Assembly: GCA_013398055.1 (NCBI GenBank)
Contig: VZRS01005492.1
Location: forward strand, 146,296 to 210,295
DNA length: 64,000 bases
Reading direction: 5' to 3'
Origin: Ifrita kowaldi
Taxonomy: Eukaryota > Chordata > Aves > Passeriformes > Cinclosomatidae
Shown: positions 1 to 14,300 of the stretch, piece after piece
Numbering within the stretch: the first letter of the stretch is position 1
Layout: each line of letters starts with the position of its first letter
The notes under the pieces: model-generated
What the model was told of the DNA's origin: nothing
Database searches by the model: none
Seen by the model: the letters and a program-made list of their open reading frames with translations, nothing else
Position numbers and translations under genes: made by a program

Positions 1-3000
1 GACTCACTAAAGCACCTCCAAGGTCACTTTCTGGAATACCTTTGGATTTTAATCACTTTGGGCCATCTGGACTAGAAGAAGGTGATGTCAGTGAACTCCT
101 TTGTGAACAACTACCCATATGACAAAGGGAAGAATGTTGTGAACAGGGGAGGCAAAATCTCAGGGCAGACTCAGGATTTCAGGTTTATTTTGAACCAAGC
201 AATGTAACCTTTCAAATTCACAAAGCATTGTCAGCTCTTGTAATCCTTTATTAGTCTGCTTGGGTTTGATTTCTGTTTGTATTTTTACTATCTAGGGAAA
301 AACAGATTTTGGCATCCTTTAGTCTGAACATTGTCAACTGTCATTGTAGGAATAAGGCAAGTAAGAATTCCTTATGTAAGCAAGATTTAATTGACTGGGC
401 ACTTAGGGAGAAGAAAAAAGGAGAAAAAAAAAAAGGATTAGCTGTAGCTTGATTCAGTCACCCCGTCCATTCTGGAAAAAAAGGAAAAGAGAACATAAGC
501 TGCTACATTTGTGTGATTGCACTAAAATAGCAGCTTGTGTTTACATTTTAACTTTCCATTACAAAGCTGCTGGCTGTGTAGCTGGAAGCACGGATTTGGG
601 ATGTGGTGAGTACCTGTTTGGTGGGCTCTGTTACAGTGCCCCAAACAGCCAACACACAAATATTATCCTTTGATATCAGTGCCAGCTGCTGGGGCCAAGA
701 CTCATGACACTGAGGATTTCAGAGTATCTTTGCAAGTGCCGTAAAATGAGAATATGCAGAAATAAAGGACACAAATAATGTTTGCTCTGTCTCTCTCAAA
801 CTGATTTTCCTTGTACAGTTGACGTGGTCAGTGACTGTTTGTGCTACCATTAATTCAACACTACATTGAAATTCTCCCTTATGTCATCCAGGGCCAGGCT
901 CTGCCCCCGGGTCCATTTTGAGTGGTTTCTTAGTATGTCAAGTGTCTCGTTAGGCTCCGAGTGCGATATGGTAAAACACAAAGCAATGTTTTATAGCGTG
1001 CCAGACCTGAAGCACCAGTTGCAATGTAAATGCTCTCCCTCTTGTATCTAATTCATTCACACTGATCCCTAATGTAAGTGATTCCCTGGATGGCTTCCCC
1101 AAATACTGACAGCAAAACAACAACCATATGCTGGAGGTGCCAATGGGCTTTCCTTTCTAATAATTCTTATTCTAGTTACAAAGCTGTTCTCAGGGTGGAA
1201 GGAAATCCCCTCCTTCCCCTCCCCTCTCCCTAGGTTTTTGGAGAGATCGAATAAAGACCTGACTTTTGGCTGTCACTTTGCAGATCAAGCTGTTTTCTAA
1301 TCTACACTCAGTTATTTGCCCTTCTGTACCTTAAAATGCAATGGCTGAGATCCCTGACAGGAGTTCAGTGATGACATGTGAACATTTTCTCATTAAGCAA
1401 GCCAGCTTGCACTGGAACCTTGCTGCTCCTGCAGCTCCCAGAATACAGTAAACTTTTTGTGTAATCCCACAGGGACCTTGAAGTTTATTTCGTTACAGAG
1501 TATAATATCTCCTAATGGAAACTATGTAACAGACATACCAAGAACTAGCAAACAGGGGATTTTGTGTCAAAAGAGAATTCAATTTTAATTAATCTTTTCA
1601 GAGTAATTTAATTGAGTCTTCAGGAGGAACCTATTTCTTCTTTTCCGTACAGTTCCCTACATTGATTCTGTGTATTTTAAATCTGTAACTCAGTAGTCCA
1701 AGAGTACAGCTAAATAAAAAGCAAAAGATACATATTAGACCACAACTTGGGAAATTTGCTTGTATACAAGGATTGGATGTTTTCCTGTTAACAGGACTAG
1801 TGTGTTTTGGTGAGAACAGTGGGATCTTCATGGCTTTCCTGTGTCTCATTCTCCCTCCTTCCCCCCCACAGTGTGTGCACAGGTGTACGTGTATCCATGT
1901 GCATCTGTGTAAATGTTCTGGAGTTTTTCATCGACAAGAAGACTTTCCTTTTATGAATCTTAATTTAAACATGAGCATTTATTTGTTACTTCCTCTACAT
2001 CCCTTTAGCAGTGCAAGAAAGAGCTCTGTGTCAGCAGGACGGGTGCAGTATATGTGTGTTTAGTCTCTGCCTGTATCTACAACCTCCAGAGCCAGATGTC
2101 ATAATTCACACACAAGTGTCAGCCAGTTCGGAAATTATTCTCTTTAAAATGGAAAGAAAAAACATAGAATGTATAAACATGTAGCATTATCTCCTTCTAG
2201 CTAGTTCTCTTCTGACCTCTGAACAACTGATTTCTTAGTTTTCGTTTTCATTTTGTTTAGGGCTGAAAAAAAAAGGATTTTTTGGCATAACTCTGATTTT
2301 TGATTGCTTTCAATTACAGCACTTTTATTTCTCAGATGGTATTCTATTGGCTATGCAGGGAACATGTGTCACCCAGATGTGCTCTGCCCCCCATCCAGCT
2401 GGGGGGGCCAGTCCAAAAAGGATGTGGTTAGAAGGTAGGTTGGGATTCACTTGCTGTAAGTGTAAAAAGTACAAAATCATGTAATCCCAGAGCAGTAATT
2501 ATTTCCTGACACCCATTTTATGCAGAAGTATCTGAGGGTTTACCACAAAAGCGTTGGCCAAGTGTGTGCAGGGAGGCCCCATGTCCACGGGGCGATGCAC
2601 AGTTCCAAGCACAGAGCCAAGCGTGGAATGTGCTCCCTGTCCCTGTCTGATTTGTGCTGTAGCCCGTAATAGAAAATAAATTAATGTATTCATTTTAATC
2701 TTAGGCAAGGGAGAGTGACTTATATTGCATATCTGGCAATGCAGGGCGTCCGTATCATCTCTGGCAGAGTGGGGAAAGCGCCGGCAAAAAGAGCCTGCTC
2801 TGCAGAGTGGGGGCCTGATGGAAGGTGTGCAGGGCAGCTATTGAAGTGAGAGCAGCTGAGTGCTGCGAACCAGGCTTTAAATGCCCAATTTATTTTTCAT
2901 TTAATTCTCCCCTTAGCTTTATTTAAAATTGTTTTGATAATGGGAGGCGTTTGGCTTTGGGAATTTAGCACAGGGAGACGAGAACACTAAGAGCTTGATT

Positions 3001-6000
3001 TGCTGTTTCTGTAAGTATATATAGTATTGCTCTTGTTGTACAGTGCAGCTTGAATTCAGATGCACTGCTTCCCCTCAGCACAGTGGGTAATACATCTAGC
3101 CAGAAAGCGTCACTAGAACAGGGCAGGGAGAAAAAAGAGAAGCAAAGAGTTGAAGGGAAGAGGGTAAAAAGAAAAATGGATCAATAAAATAATGGAGAAA
3201 AATAGTAAAGGGGATAAGAGTGGTAAACAAAAAGTGAAGGGATAGGGCATATGTTAGAAAAAGGACAGGAAAATGTGAAGTGGCTTGAGGATGCTGGGAA
3301 ATCTCATCCTTTCAAAAAATGAGACTCTCTGGGAACCAGAGTAAGGCTTGATGTTAGAGCATTCCCTCACAGGCTGAGCAATGGCAGGAGTGAGAAGAAA
3401 AGCCTGAAAGGAAACTGGGAAGAAAGAAGAGAGGGTACTTTTGAAAGTGGATGCCATTGGTAACAAGAGGGAGATGGTGCTGCTTTCTACTGGGGTGCAG
3501 AGATGCTGATCATCCTGCTGGGGATTGTGAGGGACACAAACGCACAACTGGACCTACCATGAGACCTCCCCATTTTCCAAGAAATACATTAGAAGAACTT
3601 GACTGTATTGTACTTAAGGGCTATTTATTTGATATGCTGTAGAAACTTGCTTTTCATTAAGGGAAGAGAAAAGGTGAATCTGAGATAATAGTCCAATTTG
3701 TAAAAGAAAGTATCTTTTCCTCAGCATTTTTAACAAAGGAGTCAAACTGAGGCAGAGAAGGCTGCAGAAGGAAGCCCCATGTGTCCACTGAGCCAGCAAA
3801 TAGTTTGACCCAGCAGCTATTAGTGTTTATTTTGGGGCACTTCTGAAATGTCTGTTTCAAGGCACAAGCTGCAGAAGTAGGGGCTGCCCAGCTCCCGGCA
3901 GCAGCTGGCACTGAGGCACGGAATCACTGCTGGAGCTGTCCCGGCAGGGACGGGACTGGGGAGAGTCTCCCCACAGGTAAGGCAGTGACACACGAACACG
4001 TGGCAGGGCGTGACACTACACGGTGTGGCACCGGTGAGGGGCCCCTGGGCTGGGCCTCTGCACCAGCAGGTGTTAGCAGAGGCTGCCACTGGATTCATCA
4101 ATGCCTGGACTCCCCCGCCCAGGGCTCCTCTTGGCCCAGTGGACCCGGTGCCCTGTCTGTGCTTGCAGTGTGAGCGCTCACATCGAGCCTCACGTTCTCT
4201 CTTCGCATCCCCGCTGCCATGCAGCGTGGGGAACCTACCCAGGGAGCAGGCAACGGGTGAGCAGAACTCATGACTGCACAGAGGAGACAGAAGGATGGGT
4301 TGTGGTGTAGAGCAAATGCCTGGGGTTGTCTTCTTTGACCACACAAAGAGCTGCATCTCTTGAAAACAAGACAGGTCAACAAAGGTTAGGATTCTGTGTT
4401 CAGTTGCTTTAATTCCTGTGGGGATACTGGGATTGAGGAAAACTCAGTAAAAATATAAAAACTTGGCAATATCCCTGAATAATTCTTAAGAAATGTGCTC
4501 AGGAAATTAGATAAATAATAGGGAACCCAAAGGAAGACCACAGCAGTGTTCAGAGCACTCCATGACAGGCTGCAAATAGGAGTCATCTTTTTCTTAAATC
4601 AAAGTGGTGGAGAAATTTTAGGAAAGTCTGCATGTATTTTATGCCATTGTATGGTATGGCTGGCAACTCATCTGCTACCTGTTAAGGAGCAATGTTTAGT
4701 TACAGCTTCCTATTTACTGCCATCCTTTTCTATTTGAGCATGTGTAATTTAAAATCATTTGAAAAACTAGCAGAGTGAAACAAACTGTCTGAAGCACACA
4801 AGGTTATTTCCTTAGAATTTGGGCTTTAATGGCATGCAGAAAGGGGCTTGCTTAATTTCCTTCAGGTAGTCTTTGATTTTGCATGGTTCCTTTGAGTCCA
4901 GTTTCATATGAAGTTGTCTTGGGAAGGTAATAGGAGAGGGCAAGTCCACTTCTGTGTACCACAGGGACAGCGGTTGGCACCAGCACCGCGTTTGGCCCTG
5001 TTTGTGAAGGAACATTTCCGAAGATGCTGTGTGTACTGAGCAGGGATAAAATGAAGAACCATGTCAGTCCTGTAATTTTTGCAGAATAAAGAGGTTTTGC
5101 CTCCCCTCCACCCCCATCTCACAAGCATTTGACTTAAAATATGCTCTGACTCGCTAGCCAGGTGGCTGGTAGGGAGTACAGAGCTCATGTCCATGCCAGG
5201 GAGGGAGGCCAGCGCTGTTCGAAAGCCCTTTCTCTGAGTGCACAGAGCCTGGTGCAGGGCTGGGATGTCGATGCTCTGGGATCTTCCCTCTCTCTGCCAC
5301 AGACTTTGCCTGATGTGCCCTGCCTATTTTAAAAACCTCTGGGCTGTTTTCTTATGTTTCTTGTTGGAGCGTGAACCACCAGCCTCATGCCTTGGGTTCC
5401 TGCTGAAGCTGTGAACTGTGATAATTAAACCAAATTCCTGATTTGTGCAAAACGCCCTTTTCTCTCCATCTGATGCAGGGCTTAGCAGCACACAGCTGTC
5501 CCAGGTGACTTTCTGAGAGGATGAGCAATCTCCTAATCCACTTTCTATCAGCATCCTGCTCTGCAGCTGTGTTGGTCACACAGCTGAAAGGCATCTGAAT
5601 GTCACTGGTAGAGGTAACATGTCAGGTGCAATCGTCTGTACAGCCTTTCGCAAAGGCAGTGGTAGGATCAAAGGTCTAAAGCTCTAGTAAACAGAAAAAA
5701 GCAACAAATAAATGGTCTTAAATAAAATGCTCTAACTCAGAGTTTGTGGATGGGCTCATCCTCATCCTTACTTCGGGGTTAGCTTTTTTCTTGCTCCCTT
5801 TACTTCCTTCGTTTTTCATCTAGCTTTGTTATGGGTTTTCAGCAACACTATTTCTGTTTAGGAGGTATGAAATAAATAATGAAAATCCTTAATTGTGTAA
5901 TTTGCCTTGTACTGACCAAGCCTGACAGCCTCCCCACTGAAGGCATGGCTCGCTCTCCAGTGTGGATGCAGCTGGCAGACAGGGCTCTTGGGCGGGAACA

Positions 6001-9000
6001 TAAAGCTGCTAATGTGGGTGAACTTAAAACTTTGAATTAACTCTTCTGAAAGTCGAATTTACTCTTCAGACTTCTCTGAACCTGGACCTCCCTGAAGGTG
6101 TCCCAGTAGCCCCAAGGGTGCCATTACCCTGTGGGGCTCTAAGTTCTCCAGGGCATGGATCATTTCATCCCACGGATCTGGTGTTTGTCTTCCCCAGTGG
6201 CTCTCACCGCACACGCAGCTCGAGGAGCTGTGCAGCACATAAGTTACCCGACAGTAGGAAATAGGAAGAGGGATTTTATTTTTGTTGGCTTTTACTTTCG
6301 ATAGCCTTCAGAATAACAGAAGTTATTTTTCTCAAGCTGTCAAGGAACAAATATTGTGTTGAAGCAGAGACTGAACTTTTGGCAACTCAGGTGGAGCAGG
6401 AGCTTTCAGCAGTTCCCCATGTGCAAGCACCTATTGGGGCTCTTGGCTCTGCCTGCCCTCTGTTCCAGCCAGGTTTTGTCCAGGAGCTGGGCATGCCCAA
6501 CCAGAAGAGGACTGGGACACCTGCACATGAGGAGCTATTGGGAAGAGATGAGGAATCTGGACAAAGCACTGCTCCATCACCAGGTCCATGGTACCTGGGA
6601 GCAGAACGTGGGTATTTCTCCTTTCCTGCCTCTGTACAAGGAAGAGCAGGGAGGCACCAAAAGCTGCGAACTCACTACTGAGCAGCACATTTTGCACTTC
6701 TGCAGCAGCCAACAAATACTGAATAAGGTTCAGCTGAGGCTGGGCCTCCAGGGATTAATTCCACTGTGGGAACAGAGAGACCCAAAACTTCTGTCATAAT
6801 AGCCAAAGGAAAGAAAGTGATGTGAGCACAGATACTTGCATGATCTTGTATTTTGGAAAGTGCAAAGGATCTGTAAACCTACGAAGGAAAAGGGCTTAGC
6901 TCGGTTTTGCATCTTTCTTTCAGGCAAGCAAGCAGCATGCATGGAAGCCTGCTTGGAAGCACACTTCAGATGGAAATGGCATCAGCTCTACTTGGCAATG
7001 GCCGATCTTGTCCCTACAATACACTGCAGTCATAGCCAGGTAGCGCTTCTTGGAAGGATGGCAAGCACAGCCCTGATTTAGTGCAGCCCCGTGTGTGTGG
7101 TGGATGGGGAAGGCAGGTACAGGGAGCGCCGTGAGCCAGCTGTGTCTGGGGCCCCCTGTGCCACCTGCGCTGCACGGCAGCTCCAGCCCGACCGCGGCCT
7201 CGCATGAGGTCGCTCCTGGTTTTAGTCAGATGTTGTTATCTCTCTGACATGTGAAATATCTGAATCGAGTACAGTGTTAACAACTGGCACGTTAACAGCC
7301 CTTTTTGAATCTCAAGAGAAAGGACGGCCTTTGGAGCTAATACAGCGTGCAGTGGTGGGAGGACAGGGACATGCTGGAAGGTGGTTGTAGCTGTTGCTAA
7401 CAATGTGGTTTGCTGGAACCTGAGGGGTTTATTAAAAGCTGCTCTGTTTCACATTTTGTCTACCTATATTTTTCTAAAAAAGCGACATGTGAAATGTAGA
7501 TTCGGATACTTCAAAACTACCTAGTCCCAAAAGCATTGACTGAGATGTGATTGCCTCAATTGCATCACTCTTGAGGATACCTTCCTGAACACAGACCCTG
7601 GAGAAAGTTAAACACAAAGAAGAAATAATTTCTTTCTTCAACTGCTGCTAAATGATGGATACTTAACAATGCATGTGTCTAGACAGATATCAGTATTTTT
7701 CTAGCCATGTTTTATAGCTATTATTCTTGAGACTGATCATAGTCTGAAGGACAGGTATGCCAAAACTCCTTGGTAAAAAACATAAGAAACTTTGGGGTGT
7801 GAAATAATCCTGTGAGTGTCTGCCCATTCCCCTCTCCATTTCCCCCATCCTGCTCCATTTCTTCACCTGTACCCTTGTCCATCCTTGGCCTGGCCAGCCA
7901 GAGGGAAGCAGCATCTTGGAGGGCAAAGAAAGAAGCACCTTCCTTGGTGCCAGAACACTGAGTCTTAGTGCTCTGCTTAGGAACAGGTAAATGAAGAGAT
8001 TGATGAGGAAGGATAAACACACCAGGATAGTCAGCAGTACCCAGGAATCCCCAGAAATGGCCTGCCCCAGGTGGAAGGAGCTGCAGCATGTCAGCAGAGA
8101 TGCAATGGCCATATCCTGCTCTGAGTGGGACCCAGCAAGAAGTTAGCAGATCCTCCAGATTTGCATCAGCAAAATCACAGATGGAATTGTATTTTCTGAA
8201 ATGCTTGAAGGACAGTACAGCTCTGCCAGCAGAGTGAATGCAGTCAGATCCAGCTCAGCAGCAGTGGGGCTGGGACGGCATTTTATTCTTTTTCAGTTTT
8301 TAATAATTCCAGGCTTTGGCACTCCCACTTATTATTGCAGGGGCTGACAGGGACCTACAGGAAAATCCAGTTTTATTGAAACTGTAAAGGTCAGTTTTGT
8401 TGAGCATTTCCATGGTGAAAATAATAAATTAAATGTATTCAGACTTCTCAAGCTACTCAACTCCACGGTTGGACTGACCAGCTGGAAGATTTTCCCTCCA
8501 AGCTGTTGTAATAGTATCTTGTTGCACAGTTTTCATGTGTGGGGTGGGCTTGAGGTTTTTGTCAGAAAAATAAAAATTGCTGGCCAGATTCTTCAGCCTT
8601 TGCAGTGCTGTCCATGGCCAGACTGCTGCCAGGAAGTCTTGTGACAGGCTCCAAAGGCAATGGGAAGGCAGCTTTTCAATATCGCCATTTCTGTCTTACC
8701 TGGGACTCCCGCTGACTGTCCCCCTAAAGGGTGTTTTGTGCAAACATTCCTTCATCTCTGCCAAGTATCACCTGGGACTCTGCTGTTTCCCCCTGATGTC
8801 AGTGAGGTCTTTGCTCTGTGTGGGTTGGATTAGTCCATAACAGGATACATTTTATTAGGGCTCAGATTGATTTTGGTTAATTGTTCAGGCAAGTGTGATC
8901 TCTCTATCATTCCCTGAACATTGGATGGCATTCACAGCTCCTGCCTTGGGAGATGCAGGCACCCTTCTCTGAGGTGCTGCTACACCTTGAAACTATTCCT

Positions 9001-11081
9001 TGGAACACCTATTCCTTCTCCTGTCTGCAAACCTGCAGGAATCCCTGCCCCAGCAAAGGCACACTGGAGCTGAAGAGGCTTCTCTCTGTGCAGTAACTCC
9101 TTGGAGGGAGCAGTAATACGTTTCTCGTTCACTCATTGTAATTAAATGCCCAGTCCTGCTCTATGAATTTTCAAATAATTCCTCATCAGTCTCACATACT
9201 TTCTATATTTCTTCGTCTGCTTTTTACTGAGGTGCCATGGGCATAAAATTGAGATCTTCCTTTTTAAAAAGTTCATCTGCTCCTACCACTGTCCACTAAT
9301 CAGTTCTTTCTTCCCACAATTTTCGTAAAGTTCTCTCAGTAGCCAGGTATGGTGGCATCTCCTCCAGGGTTTCTTACCTTCTGTGGTGTAGGCTGCTGTC
9401 ACTGTGTAAATCCTTCACGTGATCACGTGGAAGGGGGTCATGTCACCTCCCCTGGCTATTTTGTAGACATCATCATATGTGTGAATTATCAAAAAGGTGT
9501 AGAGAAGCAATGGCACTGGGAAGGGAGTGTTCTGCTTCACAATTAGGCTACGAGCCCTGCCCCAGTGTCTGACGTCAGGACTACAGCTCCTCTGTCATTC
9601 TGCCAAAGCCCTGTGTATCTTGTGCTGCATTTCAGCTCAGAGACTGTCTGAGTGCACAAAACGTGGGCTGGCAGTGGCCTGCCGGGCTGGTGTCATTGGT
9701 GGCGGATCCCCACGGGAAGCCTGGGCAGCTGTGGGGCAGTGTGAGACTGCTGCCCTCAATCCCACTGGCCCACTTCACTGGATGAGGGGTGCAGAGAGGC
9801 AGGGAGAGCATGTCAGTGAGAGATTCCCTGCAAAGACCGGGACTGAAATTATTTTATTTTATAACTTTTTGCATGGATGTTTGTACCTTGAGATAATTCC
9901 TGAGCAAGTGATGCAGTGCTTGGCTGTGCCCTGGGGCCCTGCTCATGCTTGTGTATTTTGGATGTTGCCACACTGGCCTGTGCAGTTTGTACAGGCAGCA
10001 GACCCTTGAGAGGCAATTGTCATGTTAATGGGAGACCTGCCTGGGTTTCATAACCTTGGATCCGTGCCCTTAGCTCCCTCCTACCCCTGACTCTTTATCA
10101 CGGCTTCTCCTTCTACCCTGGTTGCTGCTCACCCCTGTGCCAATCAAGCAGCTTTCCTTTGGTATAGGAAGAAGCTGGGAATAGCTGAATATTGTATTTT
10201 ACTTGCAGGACACAACTGTGTGTAAATTGGATGAATCAGCTTTGGTTGGTTTTTTCTTTCTTTCTTATTTTTCTTTCTTCTTGCCCACAGTAGACTGCAA
10301 TATGTATAACATGGTAATCCTTGTATAATATCCTCAGAGTTTTTATAGCTCCCAGTTTTCCTATACCCTCATACCTGCCAGTTTCTCAGTGCAGTATCAT
10401 ACACCTTATAGCAGCGTGTAGCTGCTGGGAGGCTGAGCAGTGCTCCTGGCCTCACCTACATCCCCACACTCCACCACAGCTGCCAGTTCAGGCAGAGTCC
10501 TCACTCAGCAGGGTTTTCCCACATTGCATATGCTTTTATAATTCCTGGCCTAATGGTTGTTTTCTGTTCCAGCTGATTTCAGAGGGGTTCTTCAGCCTAC
10601 ACATCAGAGCTCTTTCACTTTGCGTTCAGTGTAACATAAATTGAAGACTGAAGACCTGGAAAGCCAGTAGATTGCAAACTTTGGTTACCCACTGCCCCTT
10701 TGAGTTTGTATTCAAATCATGCTGCACACACATGCACATACTTGCTTACTTACTCACAAGGGTTTGGCTGTTTATTTCTCAGGCCAGGCAGTTTTGCTAT
10801 TAAAATATGCAGAAGTTTTTGTTTTCAAAAACAGATGAGCACCCACAAGTTGGTGTGCATGACTGTTCTCCATTTCCCAGGGACAGAAGTTTTTAATGCA
10901 GCCAGCAAACTTGGAAGAGGCCAAACTTTCTTAGTGAATATGGTGAACTCTGTAGAGTTATACATTTGCTATACAAATCAAATAAAATGGGTCCTTGCCC
11001 CTTTCTCCCACTGCGTAAATCCAACCCACTCTGACAGAATATTACTGTGACGTATGGTATTTAGTAGGAAGCAATTACTGA
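1..11081. other. Non-coding flank, probable PEPD-CHST8 intergenic DNA (left part)
   Basis: I see no exon, repeat family or RNA gene that I can name. GC-richer patches occur at about 3,890-4,260 and 7,080-7,210; open frames there (up to 178 codons) have no recognisable domain and overlap in several frames, as expected in GC-rich noncoding DNA. A pyrimidine-rich TTTC tract lies near 10,255-10,285. A minus-strand frame with a hydrophobic segment at 7,690-8,112 is treated separately. That this is the spacer towards CHST8 is inferred from vertebrate gene order, not from sequence here. Confidence 0.6.
7690..8112 (-). other. Open reading frame with one predicted membrane segment (unproven)
   Basis: This 140-codon frame has G at -3 and G at +4 around its ATG, a favourable initiation context. 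Near residues 24-46 it has a strongly hydrophobic stretch including VLLTILVCLSFLINLFIYLF, long enough for one membrane pass, followed by basic residues (SRALRLSVLAPRKV), giving a typical cytosolic flank. The remaining 80 residues look like random intergenic translation and a second frame is open over almost the same span. I recognise no family, there is no visible promoter or polyadenylation context, and codon use is unremarkable. It could be a lineage-specific microprotein, one exon of a longer gene, or, most likely, chance. Confidence 0.12.
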
Positions 11082-11357
11082 GAGGGAGGGAAGGAAGGAA
11101 GGAAGGAAGGAAGGAAGGAAGGAAAGAAAGNNNNNNNNNNNNNNNNNNNNNNNNNNNNNNNNNNNNNNNNNNNNNNNNNNNNNNNNNNNNNNNNNNNNNN
11201 NNNNNNNNNNNNNNNNNNNNNNNNNNNNNNNNNNNNNNNNNNNNNNNNNNNNNNNNNNNGGAAGGAAGGAAGGAAGGAAGGAAGGAAGGAAGGAAGGAAA
11301 GAAAGAAAGAAAGAAAGAAAGAAAAAAAGAAAGAAAGGAAGGAAGGAAGGAAGGAAG
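11082..11357 (+). repeat. (GGAA)n/(GAAA)n microsatellite with assembly gap
   Basis: Long perfect GGAA runs flank an N-run at 11,131-11,259, with GAAAG variants next to the gap and towards the right end. The strand is all purine over the whole visible length. The 129 Ns are a gap inside the repeat, so the true length is unknown. Open frames on both strands through it (repeated Gly-Arg-Lys-Glu or Phe-Leu-Pro-Ser) are artefacts of the 4-bp period. Confidence 0.97.
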
Positions 11358-14300
11358 CTCAAAAATTAGTATTACAAATCATTGTCCACAGCTGGCCTGG
11401 GAGACCTCCTTTTACATGGGAACTGTACATGCCCACAGAAAGATGGCAAAGCCCAGAACAGGGAGGGAAGGAGACGAGGAATGATCCTCATTGTGAGGGT
11501 AGAGATGAGCAGAACAGGGATGTCGAGGAAATACCTGAGGATGAAGCAAGGAATCTGAGGCAGAGCTGGAGCTCACTGCAGAGTCCCAGCACACCAGTGC
11601 CTTATCTGGAAAATCATCTCTCCCCTTATTAATAGTGAATATGAGCTGTCAAATAAGATTTTATGTATGTTTACATTTAATAGCTCATCCTTCAGGAAGG
11701 ACTCAATCCTGCTCGGTACTACATCAGTTTGGGTTGGTTTAGATCTGTTGGGAGCTGAGGATGCTCCTCTTTTCTAAATCAAGCCCTTCATGAAGCTGAT
11801 GCTATTGACAGATTACCATTTATAGCTCTTTATTGCTTACTGTAGGTTTATTACAAGCTCCTTTCCTGCTTAGCTTTCCTTCCCTCTCTCAGAGCAAACA
11901 TAATGTACAGCCTATGTAAATATAAAGCATTAAGCAATTACTGGGTTATTTCAGATGCAGCACTAATAATACATCATTTCTGGAAACCACAGCTTCCCAT
12001 GTTGTCTCATGCAGTACTCACTGGAAAGTGAGCTCAGCCACTACTGTTGTATCCCTGAGTTATTACTCACTCACCCCAGGAAACAAAGGGGAGTCCCAGA
12101 GGTTAATGTGGTTAGTAAAGCAATTTGAGGAAGATGAGCTTGAATCTGCTTACACAGTATACAGAAGATATTTAAACAGCAGACTTCTATCTCTTGCTCT
12201 GTGGCTCCTGCATCACTGTCATGCTTCTGTAGCGACTGCCAGGCTGCTGCTGGAATAAGGAGCAGCACCTCTGGGAATCTGCTGTGTCTGAGATCCTTCA
12301 GGCAAGTTGCCTGGCACCAGTTTTAAGAGGCTAGATGTGGGCTCTTGCTGAAAATGAAGAATTCTGAGTTTGCATGGCTGTTGTGTGCTTCTGTCCTGCT
12401 CAGCCCTGGGATACACCCTGGAGTGGCCTGGTCAGAGGGAGGAGGACAGCAGTGCCAGGGCCGGGGGGACGAGGGGCAGCTGCCAGCTGAGGCACCCGGC
12501 CTGCTTCCCTCTGCAGTGCATACCATCTCTTGGAGGGTGGTAAATTTTTCAATAAGTGCCAAAGGCACATTGGTCGGGCAGGCTCAGCAAAGTTCGGGCT
12601 GCCTGCATTGTGCCTGTTCAGTGGGTAAACAGCAGAATGAATCTCCGGAGCTGTCAATCAAGTGCCTCCACTGGCACTGGAGTGCCTAAAAAAGATGTTT
12701 TTAGAGAAAGGTACAGATGCTCTGGGCTTCCTTGGAATACAGAGTTGAAAAAAAAAGCTCGGATGTGCTGAAAAGCCTGTCTGTAGTCTTCTTTTCTCCA
12801 CCTAAAATATCCATCTTCTGAACTTCTAAAGTTCATTTGGTAAAATATTGAAATGAATGCATTGTGGCTCCTCGCTGAATGAGGCTCCCAGTGACTCAGG
12901 ACACACACACACCTCTGAGCTTTGCAAATCACCGTGCCCTGCACTGTTATTTCTGCTTTAATAGGTTTTGTTTTGAATGGGAGCGTGGCTGCTTCCAGCT
13001 CCCTGCCGAGCCCTGCAGGCTGCCCTGCGCCACAGACCTTGCTCCTGGAGCCTGGCCTCGGTGAGAGGGCCCGGCCAGCCCTGCCAGTGCCAGCCTCGTG
13101 TGGCAGCGCTGGTTTTTTCCTTTAGCAGTGATAAATGAGGTTTTACTGATGGATTTTTGGCTGGCCTTTTCCAGGCATTTGGCTTGCAGCTGTCATAACA
13201 GTAGTGGGACTGCCTATGATTCTGATAAGGGGTTAGTTTGCTGACAGATTATCTTGCCCTTTCCTTTTGCACCTGGGATATGAAAAATGTGCTTCTTATG
13301 TTTTCTTAAAAATATCTGATCCATAATTCCAGTTTGGGACCCATGGCATATGGGTGTGCTTAGATATGAGGGTTTGGTAGGACAGAAAGAGAGACAAATC
13401 ACAGTAGTGGGCTGAGCTTTTTATCTTTGAATCTTGTTCAATTTGGAGTACTATAGGGCACATCTTTGGTGCAGTGTCCAGATTTAATTGGTATTTGTGT
13501 AGGAATAAGCAGTGCACACTTATCTCTGCACCATTTACCAATTACATAAACAACATTTATAATTATGATTCATTTATTTAGATTTTCTCTTGTGGGATTT
13601 CCACAAGCACAGAGAATTAGAGAGAATTAAAATAATGTGGCTAGATTACTAGCAAGGCATTATTTCAGGCTTGCTCTGAGTGTATATCATTCCCGTTTGA
13701 TTCAGTGTGTGAGTGCAGTGGCCACAGTATATTTCTTTATGGACATAATAAAATCTCCCAAGCTGAACATTAATTGACAGCCTGTTTGGATGCCCTGATT
13801 ATAACCTGCAACAGGACCAAGGCAGGTTTTGTTTCTGGGGAAAATAACTAAACTTGGGGCACCGTGAGCAATTCCCCATTAGCCATGCTCATAATGTGCT
13901 TGTCTTGGGAATGTACAGAAATTTCCAGTGTTGGGCTTGTGCCTTTGTTAAATTCAGAATTTCAGTGCATTCAAGCAGCAGTGATCAATAGTTTTACACA
14001 TCTTTCTCTCTTTTTGATGTGCAGAATATGCTGAGCAGGGCTGAAAGGTGCAGCTGTGAGTAACAGGCTGCTATTCATTCCTTTGGGAAACACTGGCCTG
14101 CTTTGGTAAAATGATTATTTTTTGAAAGAAAAATTTCAATTTCTTGTATAAGCCTTAGAAGATGCAAAAATAAACATTTTTAGTTCATAACTGGAGGAAA
14201 TTAAAATGTTTTTAACATTTCCGTAAAAAGTGGACCGCTTCAGGAGGAAAAGCCCCCACATTTCTGCCATTCCCTATTCTGTGGTCCGTTCCTTGAACAT

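Noticed and set aside
3820..4356. 178-codon open frame on the minus strand, with several overlapping frames on both strands
   Set aside because: Lies in a GC-rich patch where stop codons are rare; no domain, no splice logic, and competing frames of similar length cover the same bases.
6356..6799. 147-codon + strand frame
   Set aside because: No domain, and overlapped by other open frames in the same region; typical of chance.
11054..11632. 192-codon frame on + with repeated Gly-Arg-Lys-Glu and its minus-strand mirror
   Set aside because: Generated by the GGAA microsatellite and the N gap.
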